NCBI GenBank assembly: GCA_024372625.1
Contig: CP099605.1
Span: forward strand, 3,225,599 to 3,289,598
DNA: 64,000 bases
Origin: Comamonadaceae bacterium OTU4NAUVB1
GTDB lineage: Bacteria > Pseudomonadota > Gammaproteobacteria > Burkholderiales > Burkholderiaceae_C
Direction: 5' to 3'
The notes below the pieces were generated by a model. That model worked only from the letters and a program-made list of their open reading frames with translations, was not told the origin of the DNA and did no database searches. Positions 1-9,088 of the stretch are shown here, piece after piece. The position numbers and the translations under genes are program-made. Every line of letters starts with the position of its first letter. The first letter of the stretch is position 1.

Positions 1-314
1 GCATCTTCATCAAGGCGGCCCGCGACATCGCCGCCGGCGAGGAGCTCAACTACGACTACGGGCTGGTCATCGACCTGCCCTACACGCCCGAGCTGCTGGC
101 CGAATTCCCGTGCTGGTGCGGTGCCGACACCTGCCGCGGCACGCTGCTCGCGCCCAAGCCGGAAGCGGAGAAGAAGAAAAACAAAAAGAAGAAGAAGAAG
201 GATCGGAAAAAGGACAGGAAAGGCAGGAAGGACGGAAAACGCAAGGACGCCGCAAAGACCCGGGACGAGGACGCGGGGACATCCGGCGCGGCCGGCGACC
301 CCTCGCGCGACTGA
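1..314 (+). CDS. SET-domain lysine methyltransferase, C-terminal part
   Basis: The gene runs off the left edge, so only the last 103 or so residues are visible. They contain the end of a SET domain (GEELNYDYG, the catalytic Tyr-type motif) followed by a post-SET-like zinc cluster, CWCGADTCRGT, in which Cys residues bind zinc next to the active site. SET proteins transfer methyl groups from S-adenosylmethionine to lysine side chains; the bacterial substrate cannot be told from this fragment. The tail is extraordinarily basic: about 30 of the residues after the post-SET cluster are Lys or Arg, including an uninterrupted KKNKKKKKKDRKKDRK stretch, and it ends in an acidic, Ala/Gly-rich tip. Such a tail may bind nucleic acid (inference). 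The stop codon lies 1 nt before the birA start, so the two genes are probably cotranscribed. Confidence 0.8.
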   Translation, partial: IFIKAARDIAAGEELNYDYGLVIDLPYTPELLAEFPCWCGADTCRGTLLAPKPEAEKKKNKKKKKKDRKKDRKGRKDGKRKDAAKTRDEDAGTSGAAGDPSRD

Positions 315-315
315 C

Positions 316-1137
316 ATGCCGCACGCCTGGCCCGTCACCGACCTGTCGGCCGCCCTGGCGCCGCTGCTGCCGGGCCTGGGCGTCGAGGTCGTCGCCGAGA
401 TCGATTCCACCAACACCGAACTCATGCGCCGCGCCCGCGCCGGCGACACCGCCCCGGTGCTGCTGGTGGCCGAGCGCCAGACCGCCGGACGCGGCCGGCT
501 CGGCCGGTCCTGGAGCATCCAGGGCATCGAGCCCGGCACGCAGGCCGTCTCCCTGATGTTCTCCCTCGGGCTGCCGTTCGCGCCCAGGGACTGGTCGGGC
601 CTGTCGCTGGCGGTCGGCGTCAGCGTGGCCGACGGCATCGACCCCGGCGGCGCGGCGGGCGTGCGCCTGAAGTGGCCCAACGACCTGTGGATGGCCGACG
701 ACCGCAAGCTCGCCGGCATCCTCATCGAGACCGCCTCGGCGGTCGCCGGCAACGGGACCGGCGCCGGTGCACCGCGCCAGCTCGTGATCGGCATCGGCAT
801 CAACATCGGTCCACGCGACGCGCAGGGCCTGCGCGCGCCGCCGGCCTGGGTGCGCGAATGGCGGCCCGACGCCAGCGCCGCCGACGTGCTGCGCGACATC
901 GCGGTGCCGCTGGTGCGCGACGTGCAGTCGTTCGGCGCCCGGGGCCTGGCGCCGTTTGCCGAGCGCTTCGCCGCGCGCGACGCCCTGCGCGGGCGCGAGG
1001 TCGACCTGAGCGACGGCACCACCGGGCAGTGCGAAGGCATCGGCTGGGACGGCGAGCTGCGCGTGCGCACGGCCGACGGCCTGCGCTCGATCGTCAGTTC
1101 CGACATCAGCGTGCGGCCGCGCCGCGCCGGGGACTGA
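316..1137 (+). CDS. birA: biotin--[acetyl-CoA-carboxylase] ligase
   Basis: This enzyme activates biotin with ATP to biotinyl-AMP and attaches it to the lysine of the biotin carboxyl carrier protein in acetyl-CoA carboxylase. The 273-residue product has the family signatures: IDSTN near residue 30, the biotinyl-adenylate loop GRGRLGRSW near residues 58-66, and KWPNDLW with KLAGIL about 60 residues later. A C-terminal SH3-like domain follows (residues about 225-273). The N-terminal winged-helix DNA-binding domain of E. coli BirA is absent, so this is a monofunctional ligase and not a biotin-operon repressor. The ATG at 316 was chosen because it lies just after the upstream stop codon and fits the family length. 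A longer frame extends upstream but overlaps the SET gene. Confidence 0.93.
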   Translation: MPHAWPVTDLSAALAPLLPGLGVEVVAEIDSTNTELMRRARAGDTAPVLLVAERQTAGRGRLGRSWSIQGIEPGTQAVSLMFSLGLPFAPRDWSGLSLAVGVSVADGIDPGGAAGVRLKWPNDLWMADDRKLAGILIETASAVAGNGTGAGAPRQLVIGIGINIGPRDAQGLRAPPAWVREWRPDASAADVLRDIAVPLVRDVQSFGARGLAPFAERFAARDALRGREVDLSDGTTGQCEGIGWDGELRVRTADGLRSIVSSDISVRPRRAGD

Positions 1138-1143
1138 ACGGCC

Positions 1144-1584
1144 ATGGGGCGCGCGGCGATCCTCGTGCTGGCGCTCGCGAACCTCGGGTATTTCGCCTGG
1201 CGCACGGGCGCGCTGGCGGCCTTCGACCTCGTGCCGGCGGATCTCGCGGCGCGCGAGCCGCAACGCCTGGTCCGGCAGATCTTTCCCGAGCGGCTGCGCG
1301 TCGTGACGACGGAACGGATGCGGGAGGAAGCCAGCGCGCGGGCACGGGCGGAGGCCGACGCCGACGCTCAGGTCCGGATCCGGGCCCAGACACGGGAGAT
1401 CCGCACCACCGCCACGGCGACGCTGGCGGGGTCCGGCACGGTGATCGGGGCGTCCGAGCCGGTCGTCCTGTCGGTAGCGCCCGAGGCGCCGGCGTCGATG
1501 CCACCGGCCTCGGCCGCGGCCGCGTCCGCGTCCGCATCGGAACGCGCCCCCGAACCGTCCCGGCCGGCATCGGCGGCCCCGTAG
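1144..1584 (+). CDS. small membrane-anchored protein, SPOR-family relative lacking the SPOR domain
   Basis: A 146-residue protein starting 6 bp after birA. It has an N-terminal membrane anchor (residues about 3-20, ILVLALANLGYFAWRTG) and then a motif EPQRLVRQIFPERLRV. In related Burkholderiales the gene after birA typically encodes a protein with this same anchor and an EPQRL..QI.PE.LR motif, followed by a C-terminal peptidoglycan-binding SPOR domain (recollection of the family, not checked). Here the rest is low-complexity Ala/Ser/Pro/Glu sequence with no recognisable SPOR fold. Either the SPOR domain was lost or this family member never had one. A role at the cell envelope is plausible; no enzymatic function is suggested. 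Probably cotranscribed with birA. Confidence 0.65.
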   Translation: MGRAAILVLALANLGYFAWRTGALAAFDLVPADLAAREPQRLVRQIFPERLRVVTTERMREEASARARAEADADAQVRIRAQTREIRTTATATLAGSGTVIGASEPVVLSVAPEAPASMPPASAAAASASASERAPEPSRPASAAP

Positions 1585-1595
1585 CGTCGCTGGCG

Positions 1596-2015
1596 TCAGC
1601 CCGGCTCGGGCCGCGACCAGAGCCAGCCCAGCACCGTGGCCATCACGCCCAGGACCAGTCCCGCCACCCACATCGTGCGGATGCCGTGCCAGACCAGGAC
1701 GGCGCTCGCGCCCATGGTGAGCGTGGCGACCCACTTGGCGCGGCGCGAGACCTTGCCGCCGTCGTCCCAGTCGCGCAGCAGCGGGCCGAACAGCCGGTGC
1801 GCGTAGAGCCAGGCATGCATGCGCGGCGAGCTGCGCGCCGCGGCCCAGGCGGCCATCAGGATGAAGATCGTGGTCGGCATGCCCGGCACGATCGCGCCGA
1901 TCACGCCCAGCACCACGCAGAGGCCCGCGAACGCCATCAGCAGCCAGCGCGCGAGGCGCGGCAGGGGCCTGCGCGGCGGCACGCCCGGGGCGCCGCGGTC
2001 CTCGTCAGGAGGCAT
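1596..2015 (-). CDS. DUF454 (YbaN-like) inner membrane protein
   Basis: A 139-residue protein with three to four hydrophobic segments (about residues 24-42, 45-60, 95-112 and 115-132). It carries the DUF454 hallmark around GAIVPGMPTTIFILMAAWA, followed by an SSPRMHAWLYAHRLFGPLLRDW segment. Proteins of this family are small inner-membrane proteins of unknown function (E. coli YbaN). The start codon overlaps the end of the upstream marR gene by 11 bp, so the two are translationally coupled and this protein may act in the process controlled by that regulator. It converges with the birA operon, with only 11 bp between the stop codons. Confidence 0.8.
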   Translation of the reverse strand: MPPDEDRGAPGVPPRRPLPRLARWLLMAFAGLCVVLGVIGAIVPGMPTTIFILMAAWAAARSSPRMHAWLYAHRLFGPLLRDWDDGGKVSRRAKWVATLTMGASAVLVWHGIRTMWVAGLVLGVMATVLGWLWSRPEPG

Positions 2016-2487
2016 AGGCCTCCAGGCCGATCGTCACGACGGTGGCGATGTCGTCGCCCACGCTGGCGCGGAATTCGGCCTCGGCCTGTGCCACGGCCTT
2101 GCGGAAGGCTTCCAGCCAGGCCAGGCCGTCGGCGGTGAACAGCACCCGGCGCGCCCGCGCGTCGAGCGGGTCGGGACCGCGCGTGACCAGGCCCCAGGCC
2201 TCGCACTGGTCGACCAGCGTGCCCATCGCCTGCTTGGTCATGCCCGCGCGCGCGGCCAGCTCGGTCAGGCGCGAGCCACCACGTTCGAGGTGTCGCGTGA
2301 TGTGGATGTGGGCGGCGCTGACCTGCGAGCGCGCGGCGAGGTTGGACAGCGCCAGCGGCACGTCGACGTCGTGCGCCATGAGCGTCAGCACGCGCTCGTC
2401 GAAGCGACGCATCGCATGGCCGAGCAGGCGGCCCAGGTGGGTCTGGCGCCAGTCGTCGGCGGCGTCGAAAAGCGGCGTTTCGGTCAT
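2005..2487 (-). CDS. MarR-family transcriptional regulator
   Basis: A 160-residue winged-helix regulator. The helix-turn-helix part reads LTELAARAGMTKQAMGTLVDQCEAWGLV (positions about 75-103 from the chosen start), followed by the wing DPLDARARRVLFTADG, the classic D.R..R...LT.G pattern of MarR. Such proteins bind palindromes as dimers and are usually released by small aromatic ligands. I chose the ATG at 2487, because the 38 residues before it in the longer frame look non-coding and run into the recA promoter region. It is divergent from recA and overlaps the downstream DUF454 gene. A perfect TGGTCA/TGACCA inverted repeat 8 bp upstream of this start is a likely autoregulatory operator. Confidence 0.88.
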   Translation of the reverse strand: MTETPLFDAADDWRQTHLGRLLGHAMRRFDERVLTLMAHDVDVPLALSNLAARSQVSAAHIHITRHLERGGSRLTELAARAGMTKQAMGTLVDQCEAWGLVTRGPDPLDARARRVLFTADGLAWLEAFRKAVAQAEAEFRASVGDDIATVVTIGLEAYAS

Positions 2488-2494
2488 CGGAAAA

Positions 2495-2513
2495 TGGTCA
2501 TCCAAACTGACCA
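2495..2513. promoter_or_regulatory. inverted repeat, candidate MarR operator
   Basis: TGGTCA at 2495-2500 and TGACCA at 2508-2513 are exact reverse complements separated by 7 nt. The site lies just upstream of the marR start, between marR and recA. MarR proteins typically bind such short palindromes near their own promoters. The assignment is inferred from position and symmetry only. Confidence 0.5.
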
Positions 2514-2551
2514 AAAAACGCTCTTGTTCTTTGGCACACCGTCTTAAACTA

Positions 2552-2567
2552 CTGTTCAAGCATCCAG
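2552..2567. promoter_or_regulatory. LexA (SOS) box of recA, near consensus
   Basis: The sequence CTGTTCAAGCATCCAG matches the LexA box CTGT-N8-ACAG except for one base in the right half (CCAG). It is preceded by TA, as in the E. coli recA operator. It lies 61 bp before the recA start, where a LexA box would overlap the promoter. This is consistent with SOS induction of recA by DNA damage. Confidence 0.6.
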
Positions 2568-2627
2568 CCAGCCACCTGCAGACACCGGATGCGAACATCA
2601 CAACCCGTTGATTTTAAAGGATTTCTC

Positions 2628-3806
2628 ATGGACGCACTCGTCAAGGGCACCAGCATCTCCGTCGCCGGCAGCGAAAAGGCCAAGGCCCTCCAGGCCGCGC
2701 TCGCACAGATCGAAAAGCAGTTCGGCAAGGGCACGATCATGCGTCTGGGAGAAGGCGAGGCGCTGGAGGACATCCAGGTGGTGTCGACCGGCTCGCTCGG
2801 CCTGGACATCGCATTGGGTGTCGGCGGCCTGCCGCGCGGCCGCGTGATCGAGATCTACGGCCCGGAATCGTCGGGCAAGACCACGCTCACGCTGCAGGTC
2901 ATCGCCGAAATGCAGAAGCAGGCCGGCACCTGCGCCTTCGTCGACGCCGAGCACGCGCTCGACGTGCAATACGCCCAGAAGCTCGGCGTCAACCTGTCCG
3001 ACCTGCTCATCAGCCAGCCCGACACCGGCGAACAGGCCCTGGAGATCGTCGACTCCCTGGTGCGCTCGGGCGCCGTGGACCTGATCGTGGTCGACTCGGT
3101 CGCCGCGCTCACGCCCAAGGCCGAGATCGAGGGCGAGATGGGCGATTCGCTGCCCGGCCTGCAGGCCCGCCTGATGAGCCAGGCGCTGCGCAAGCTGACC
3201 GCCACGATCAAGAAGACCAACTGCATGGTCATCTTCATCAACCAGATCCGCATGAAGATCGGCGTGATGTTCGGCTCGCCCGAGACCACCACCGGCGGCA
3301 ACGCGCTGAAGTTCTACGCCTCCGTGCGCCTGGACATCCGCCGCATCGGCACCATCAAGAAGGGCGACGAGGCGATCGGCAACGAGACCAAGGTCAAGGT
3401 CGTGAAGAACAAGGTCAGCCCGCCGTTCAAGACGGCCGAGTTCGACATCCTGTTCGGCGAGGGCATCAGCCGCGAGGGCGAGATCATCGACATGGGCGTG
3501 ACGGCCAAGATCGTCGACAAGTCCGGCGCCTGGTACGCCTACATGGGCGAGAAGATCGGGCAGGGCCGCGACAACGCGCGCGAGTTCCTGCGCGAGAACC
3601 CGTCGCTGTCGCGCGAGATCGAGAACAAGGTGCGCGAGTCGCTGGGCATCCCGATGCTGGCGGCGGATGCGGGCGCGGCCGACGCCGCGGTCGCCTCGAA
3701 GGCGGACAAGGCCGACAAGGCCGACAAGGCGGAAGCGAAGGCCGACAAGGCCGCCAAGCAGCCGCAGTCCCAGCCGCAGCCGCAGCAGCCGCCACTGGCG
3801 TCCTGA
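2628..3806 (+). CDS. recA: recombinase RecA
   Basis: RecA forms ATP-dependent filaments on single-stranded DNA, drives strand exchange in homologous recombination, and stimulates LexA self-cleavage. The 392-residue product has the Walker A loop GPESSGKT at residues 78-85, a Walker B segment [10 protein letters not shown], and the L2 loop region with [22 protein letters not shown]. The ATG at 2628 is preceded by AAAGGA. The C-terminal tail is longer than in E. coli: a run of repeated KAD units ([17 protein letters not shown]) and a Gln/Pro end. Acidic C-tails of RecA modulate its DNA access; this alternating Lys/Asp version is unusual. recX follows after a terminator, so recX gets either read-through or its own promoter. 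Confidence 0.98.
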   Translation: MDALVKGTSISVAGSEKAKALQAALAQIEKQFGKGTIMRLGEGEALEDIQVVSTGSLGLDIALGVGGLPRGRVIEIYGPESSGKTTLTLQVIAEMQKQAGTCAFVDAEHALDVQYAQKLGVNLSDLLISQPDTGEQALEIVDSLVRSGAVDLIVVDSVAALTPKAEIEGEMGDSLPGLQARLMSQALRKLTATIKKTNCMVIFINQIRMKIGVMFGSPETTTGGNALKFYASVRLDIRRIGTIKKGDEAIGNETKVKVVKNKVSPPFKTAEFDILFGEGISREGEIIDMGVTAKIVDKSGAWYAYMGEKIGQGRDNAREFLRENPSLSREIENKVRESLGIPMLAADAGAADAAVASKADKADKADKAEAKADKAAKQPQSQPQPQQPPLAS

Positions 3807-3827
3807 TCGCCCCTCCCCGGTGCCGCC

Positions 3828-3866
3828 AAGGCGCCCGCGCTTCTGGCGGCGGGCGCCTTTTTTCTT
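3828..3866 (+). terminator. rho-independent terminator after recA
   Basis: The 9-bp stem GGCGCCCGC / GCGGGCGCC (3830-3838 and 3849-3857), flanked by AA and TT that can extend it, is followed by a run of six T. It lies between recA and recX, so it would limit recX expression relative to recA, an arrangement also known in E. coli. Confidence 0.85.
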
Positions 3867-3911
3867 TCATCGCCGCCCCCGCGCCGCGTCTTCCCGAGGA
3901 TCGATCCCGCC

Positions 3912-4391
3912 ATGGCCTTCGCCGCTCCGTCCCTCAAGGGCCGCGCCCTGCGCCTGCTGAGCCAGCGCGAGCACTCGCGCGCCGAACTCGCGCGCAAGCT
4001 GGCGAAGTACGAAGAAGTGCCCGGCACGCTGGCCCTGGCCCTGGACGAGCTCGAGGCCAAGGACTTCATCAGCGAGGCGAGGGTGGTGCAGTCGGTGGTC
4101 CACCAGCGCGCGCCGCGCATGGGCGCGATGCGGGTGCGCCAGGAACTGCAGAAGAAGGGCATCGCGCCCGAGGCGATCGGCGAGGCCGTGGCCGGCCTCA
4201 AGGACACCGAACTCGCCCGCGCCCTCGACGTGTGGCGGCGCCGCTTCGACGCACCGGGCGCCGATCAGAAGGCGCGTGCCCGGCAGGCGCGCTTCCTGAT
4301 GGCGCGCGGCTTCTCGGGCGCGGTGGTCGCGAAGGTACTGCGCGGCGCGGCCGACCCGAAGACCGAACCGGCGCCCGATTTCGACGCCTGA
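3912..4391 (+). CDS. recX: regulatory protein RecX
   Basis: RecX binds RecA filaments and limits their growth and coprotease activity. The 159-residue product shows the three-helix repeat architecture of the family: [19 protein letters not shown] near the N-terminus, [39 protein letters not shown] in the middle, and a last repeat ending [17 protein letters not shown]. Length is normal for short RecX proteins. The ATG is preceded by GAGGAT. Its place directly behind recA confirms the assignment. Confidence 0.93.
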   Translation: MAFAAPSLKGRALRLLSQREHSRAELARKLAKYEEVPGTLALALDELEAKDFISEARVVQSVVHQRAPRMGAMRVRQELQKKGIAPEAIGEAVAGLKDTELARALDVWRRRFDAPGADQKARARQARFLMARGFSGAVVAKVLRGAADPKTEPAPDFDA

Positions 4392-4454
4392 GCAGGTGCC
4401 GTGCTTCGCCGATGCGCTGGCCCAGCGTGCCCAGCGCTGGCCCGGACGGGGGCC

Positions 4455-4883
4455 CTATGCGCTCACGTTGTCGGACGCGGCTTCGGCCCGATGCGAGCCG
4501 GTGTCGCGTATGTTCTTCTGCACCGCGACCGAGCCGAACAAGGCCAACAGGAAAGCCATGGCATAGAAACCCTTCTCACTGCTGGCAAGCGTGGCGTTGA
4601 ACAGCCCGATGGCCAGCAACGCCACGGCCAGCACGAGCGACAACCAGCACAGGCCGTAGTAGATGCCGGTCACGGCGATGCCCTCGAGCCGGTCGCGCAC
4701 GGATTTCTGCAGCGAGACAGCGGCGAAGAGGCCGTATGCCAGCACCACGAAGTAGTAGCCCTTTTCGTTGAGCTGCATCGAGGCGTTCCACAAGCCGAGC
4801 ATGTACACGGTGCCGCCCGCCAGGAGCGCGACCCACGATGCTGCGGTGAACGCACCCGTGGGTTTCTGGATTGAGACTGACAT
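4455..4883 (-). CDS. yiaA: YiaA/YiaB-family inner membrane protein
   Basis: A 142-residue protein with four hydrophobic segments arranged as two tandem copies of the two-helix YiaAB domain. The first copy covers residues about 12-60 and the second about 75-122. Each has a conserved loop with [15 protein letters not shown] or [15 protein letters not shown], then a helix ending in LQKSVRDR or VQKNIRDT. The internal duplication is plain in these matching motifs. The family is an inner-membrane protein group of unknown function. It stands alone, transcribed toward recX. Confidence 0.85.
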   Translation of the reverse strand: MSVSIQKPTGAFTAASWVALLAGGTVYMLGLWNASMQLNEKGYYFVVLAYGLFAAVSLQKSVRDRLEGIAVTGIYYGLCWLSLVLAVALLAIGLFNATLASSEKGFYAMAFLLALFGSVAVQKNIRDTGSHRAEAASDNVSA

Positions 4884-5033
4884 GACTTCTCCCTGGTTAA
4901 AAGGGTTCGGATCATGGTCATCTCGAACACATCGAATGTGGCGAAAAGACGCGCTGTGCTTGAGGACCTTGCTATCAAATCTGAAGCAAATCTGAACTCG
5001 GCGACGGGCGTGCGTCGAGCCAGCGCGTTGGGC

Positions 5034-5957
5034 TCAGAGCTTGAGCATCAGCTTCAGGTTCTGCACCGCGGCGCCGCTCGCGCCTTTGCCCAGGTTGTCC
5101 AGCCGCGCGATCACGACCGCGTGCCGGTGATCCTCGTTGGGGTACACGCGCAGTTCGAGTTCGTTGGTGTCGTTGAGCGCGGTGGGTTCGAGCTTGCCGT
5201 CGGCCGTGGGCGGCAGCACCTTCACGAAGCGCCCGGGGGTGTTGCTCTTGTCGTAATGCGCCGCCAGCGCCTCGTGCAGGTCGGCCGCGCGGGGCTTGCC
5301 CGGCAGGTCGTCGAGGTGCAGCGGCAACTGCACCAGCATGCCCTGCCTGAAGTTGCCCACCGACGGCACGAACATCGGCCGGCGCGCGAGACCGGTGTAT
5401 TTCATGATCTCGGGAATGTGCTTGTGCTTCAGGCCGAGCGCATAGACCTCGTGGGGCGGCGCTTCGCCCTTCTCGTAGGCCTCGATCATGGGCCGCCCGC
5501 CGCCCGAATAACCGCTGACCGAGGGCAGGGCCAGCGGAAAATCCTTCGGGATCAGCCCCGCGTCGATCAATGGCCGCACGATGGCGATGGCGCCGGTCGC
5601 GTAGCAGCCCGGGTTGGCCACCCGGTCGGCCGCGGACACCGCCTCCCAGTGTCCCGCCACCAGTTCCGGAAAGCCGAAGACCCAGCGCGCGTCGGTGCGG
5701 TGCGCCGTCGAGGCGTCGATGATCTTCGGCCTGGCGCCAGGCAGCTGGTCGATCAGCGCCACCGACTCGATGGCCGCGTCGTCGTGCAGGCACAGCACGA
5801 CGAGGTCGACGCCGGCCATCAGGTCGCGCTTGGCGTTCGTGTCCTTGCGCAGTTCCGGTGCGATGCTCACCAGCTCGATCTGCGGCATGGACTGGAGCCG
5901 TTCGCGGATCTGCAGGCCGGTGGTACCGGCTTCGCCATCGATGAAGACTTTGGGCAT
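5034..5957 (-). CDS. argC: N-acetyl-gamma-glutamyl-phosphate reductase (short type)
   Basis: ArgC reduces N-acetylglutamyl 5-phosphate to the semialdehyde with NADPH, the third step of arginine synthesis. The 307-residue protein has an N-terminal nucleotide-binding motif [14 protein letters not shown], the catalytic cysteine in NPGCYATG, and VSGYSGGGR in the substrate pocket. It is the shorter (type 2) form of about 310 residues, distinct from the 340-residue E. coli form. The start at 5957 (MPKVFIDG) fits that class; the 25 residues in front of it in the longer frame are unlike ArgC. No other arg gene is nearby, so it appears to be transcribed alone. Confidence 0.95.
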   Translation of the reverse strand: MPKVFIDGEAGTTGLQIRERLQSMPQIELVSIAPELRKDTNAKRDLMAGVDLVVLCLHDDAAIESVALIDQLPGARPKIIDASTAHRTDARWVFGFPELVAGHWEAVSAADRVANPGCYATGAIAIVRPLIDAGLIPKDFPLALPSVSGYSGGGRPMIEAYEKGEAPPHEVYALGLKHKHIPEIMKYTGLARRPMFVPSVGNFRQGMLVQLPLHLDDLPGKPRAADLHEALAAHYDKSNTPGRFVKVLPPTADGKLEPTALNDTNELELRVYPNEDHRHAVVIARLDNLGKGASGAAVQNLKLMLKL

Positions 5958-6138
5958 GATTGAAATGGGTAAATCCGTTAAAACCAAAGATCTAACGTCA
6001 AGCCACGGGCTCGCGTTGGTGCAGCGCACCATGATACATTTCCACGGTTAATCGCCGCCCCCGTCCCCGAGGCGCCGCGGCCCGCGATCGACATCCTTTT
6101 CATCGCCTGTTCTCAACCTCCGTCCCGAGAGACCCCTC
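5958..6138. promoter_or_regulatory. divergent argC-sucC intergenic region
   Basis: This 181-bp gap must hold promoters for argC (minus) and sucCD (plus). It contains a small hairpin, TGGTGC/GCACCA (6017-6022 and 6026-6031), directly followed by a TACATT box at 6035-6040 that could be the -10 of the sucC promoter. No good -35 is visible. No gene is present in it. Confidence 0.35.
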
Positions 6139-7305
<1,167 letters not shown>

Positions 7306-7316
7306 GGAACACAGTC

Positions 7317-8210
7317 ATGTCGATCTACATCAACAAAGACACCAAAGTCATCACCCAAGGCATCACCGGCAAGACTGGCCAGTTCCACACGGAAAAGTGC
7401 CAGGAATACGCGAACGGCAAGAACTGCTTCGTCGCCGGCGTGAACCCGAAGAAGGCCGGCGAGTCGATCTTCGGCATCCCGATCTTCGGCTCGGTCAAGG
7501 AAGCGGCCAAGGACACCGGCGCGACCGTCTCGGTGATCTACGTGCCGCCGGCCGGCGCCGCCGCCGCGATCTGGGAAGCCGTCGAGGCCGACCTCGACCT
7601 GGCGATCTGCATCACCGAAGGCATCCCCGTGCGCGACATGCTCGAAGTGCGCAACAAGATGAAGGCCAAGGAAGCCGCCGGCGGCAAGAAGACCCTGCTG
7701 CTGGGTCCCAACTGCCCCGGCCTGATCACGCCCGACGAGATCAAGATCGGCATCATGCCCGGCCACATCCACCGCAAGGGACGCATCGGCGTGGTCTCGC
7801 GCTCGGGCACGCTGACCTATGAAGCGGTCGCGCAGCTCACCGAGATCGGCCTGGGCCAGTCGAGCGCCGTGGGCATCGGCGGCGACCCGATCAACGGCCT
7901 CAAGCACATCGACGTGATGAAGGCCTTCAACGACGATCCCGAGACCGACGCCGTCATCATGATCGGCGAGATCGGCGGCCCCGACGAAGCCGACGCGGCG
8001 CGCTGGTGCAAGGAACACATGAAGAAGCCGGTCGTGGGCTTCATCGCCGGCGTCACGGCGCCTCCGGGCAAGCGCATGGGCCACGCCGGCGCGCTGATCT
8101 CGGGCGGTGCCGACACGGCCGACGCCAAGCTCTCCATCATGGAAGAGTGCGGCTTCACCGTGACGCGCAACTTCTCCGAACTGGCCAAGCTGCTCAAGGC
8201 GCGCATCTAA
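7317..8210 (+). CDS. sucD: succinate--CoA ligase subunit alpha
   Basis: SucD binds CoA and carries the phosphohistidine intermediate of succinyl-CoA synthetase. The 297-residue protein has the N-terminal CoA-binding Rossmann domain ([22 protein letters not shown]) and the catalytic histidine in the motif [10 protein letters not shown] near residue 250. AAGGA stands 8 nt before the ATG at 7317. It is the second gene of sucCD and is followed by a strong terminator. Confidence 0.97.
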   Translation: MSIYINKDTKVITQGITGKTGQFHTEKCQEYANGKNCFVAGVNPKKAGESIFGIPIFGSVKEAAKDTGATVSVIYVPPAGAAAAIWEAVEADLDLAICITEGIPVRDMLEVRNKMKAKEAAGGKKTLLLGPNCPGLITPDEIKIGIMPGHIHRKGRIGVVSRSGTLTYEAVAQLTEIGLGQSSAVGIGGDPINGLKHIDVMKAFNDDPETDAVIMIGEIGGPDEADAARWCKEHMKKPVVGFIAGVTAPPGKRMGHAGALISGGADTADAKLSIMEECGFTVTRNFSELAKLLKARI

Positions 8211-8299
8211 GGCGCCTCGAGCGCAGGTCGCACCCAGGATTCGCGCACGTCAGAGTCAGACACGCCGACCGCGCGTCCTTCCAAACAGCCCAAAAACGA

Positions 8300-8335
8300 A
8301 AAGCGCTCGCAACCTCCATTGCGAGCGCTTTTTCA
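8300..8335. terminator. bidirectional rho-independent terminator after sucD
   Basis: A perfect 13-bp stem, AAAGCGCTCGCAA / TTGCGAGCGCTTT (8300-8312 and 8319-8331), encloses a 6-nt loop and has T-rich flanks on both strands. It ends sucCD. The TerC gene starts 27 nt downstream of the stem, so its promoter would have to lie inside or just after the hairpin, or it relies on read-through. Confidence 0.9.
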
Positions 8336-8357
8336 ATACATAACAACGGGACACCCC

Positions 8358-9044
8358 ATGGAATTCGTCAACAACTCCACCTTCTGGATCGGTCTGCTCG
8401 AGATCGTCTGGATCAACATCATCCTGTCGGGCGACAACGCGGTCGTGATCGCGCTGGCGGCCCGCTCGCTGCCGCCCGAACAGCAGCGCAAGGCCGTCCT
8501 GATCGGCTCGGGCGCGGCCGTCGTGCTGCGCATCGTGCTGACGATCGTCGCGGCCAAGCTGCTCGCGCTGCCCTACCTCCAGATCATCGGCGGCCTGCTG
8601 CTGCTGTGGATCGGCTTGCAACTGCTGGGCGAGGAAGAGGAAGGCGAGGGCCACGGCAAGCACCACGGCACCATGTTCTCGGCCGTGCGCACGATCCTGA
8701 TCGCCGACCTGGTCATGAGCCTGGACAACGTGATCGCCGTCGCCGCCGCCGCCCACGGCAACTCCCTGCTGCTCATCCTCGGCCTCGCGATCAGCATCCC
8801 GCTGGTGATCTTCGGCAGCACCATCATGATCAAGATGATGGAGCGCTTCCCGATCATCGTGGTCCTCGGCGCGACGCTCATCGGCTGGGTCGCCGGCGAG
8901 ACCATCATGAACGACGTGGCACTGCACGGCGTGCTGGAATCGCGGCCCTGGCTGCATTACGTCGGCCCCGCCGCCGGCGCGGCGTTCGTGCTGCTGGTGG
9001 GCAACTGGCTCAGGCACCGCACGCGCCGCAGCACCGCCGGCTAG
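8358..9044 (+). CDS. TerC-family integral membrane protein
   Basis: A 228-residue membrane protein with about seven transmembrane segments. The two conserved acidic motifs of the TerC family are present in the first and fourth helices: ILSGDNAVVIALA (residues about 20-32) and DLVMSLDNVIAVAAAA (about 117-132). These aspartates are thought to handle metal ions. Between the halves is a cytoplasmic loop rich in Glu and His (EEEEGEGHGKHHG, about residues 95-107), typical of metal-exporting members such as those linked to manganese. No manganese riboswitch of the yybP-ykoY type is visible in the short upstream region. The ATG at 8358 was chosen over one at 8319 that lies inside the terminator hairpin. 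Confidence 0.88.
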   Translation: MEFVNNSTFWIGLLEIVWINIILSGDNAVVIALAARSLPPEQQRKAVLIGSGAAVVLRIVLTIVAAKLLALPYLQIIGGLLLLWIGLQLLGEEEEGEGHGKHHGTMFSAVRTILIADLVMSLDNVIAVAAAAHGNSLLLILGLAISIPLVIFGSTIMIKMMERFPIIVVLGATLIGWVAGETIMNDVALHGVLESRPWLHYVGPAAGAAFVLLVGNWLRHRTRRSTAG

Positions 9045-9074
9045 TCCGGCGCACCGGCCGGCACGGCGTGCCGT

Positions 9075-9088
9075 TATAAACACGTCCC
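9075..9088 (+). promoter_or_regulatory. -10-like box directly before the PP2C gene
   Basis: TATAAA at 9075-9080 is followed after 8 nt by the ATG at 9089. There is no Shine-Dalgarno sequence between. If the box is the -10 element, the transcript would start at or within a couple of bases of the start codon, giving a leaderless mRNA. Confidence 0.45.

Noticed and set aside
8211..8357. A manganese (yybP-ykoY) riboswitch before the TerC gene
   Set aside because: TerC relatives often have one, but this 147-bp gap mostly contains the sucD terminator and shows no yybP-ykoY consensus blocks.
8319..8357. An upstream ATG for the TerC gene
   Set aside because: It lies inside the terminator hairpin; the ATG at 8358 gives the normal family N-terminus.
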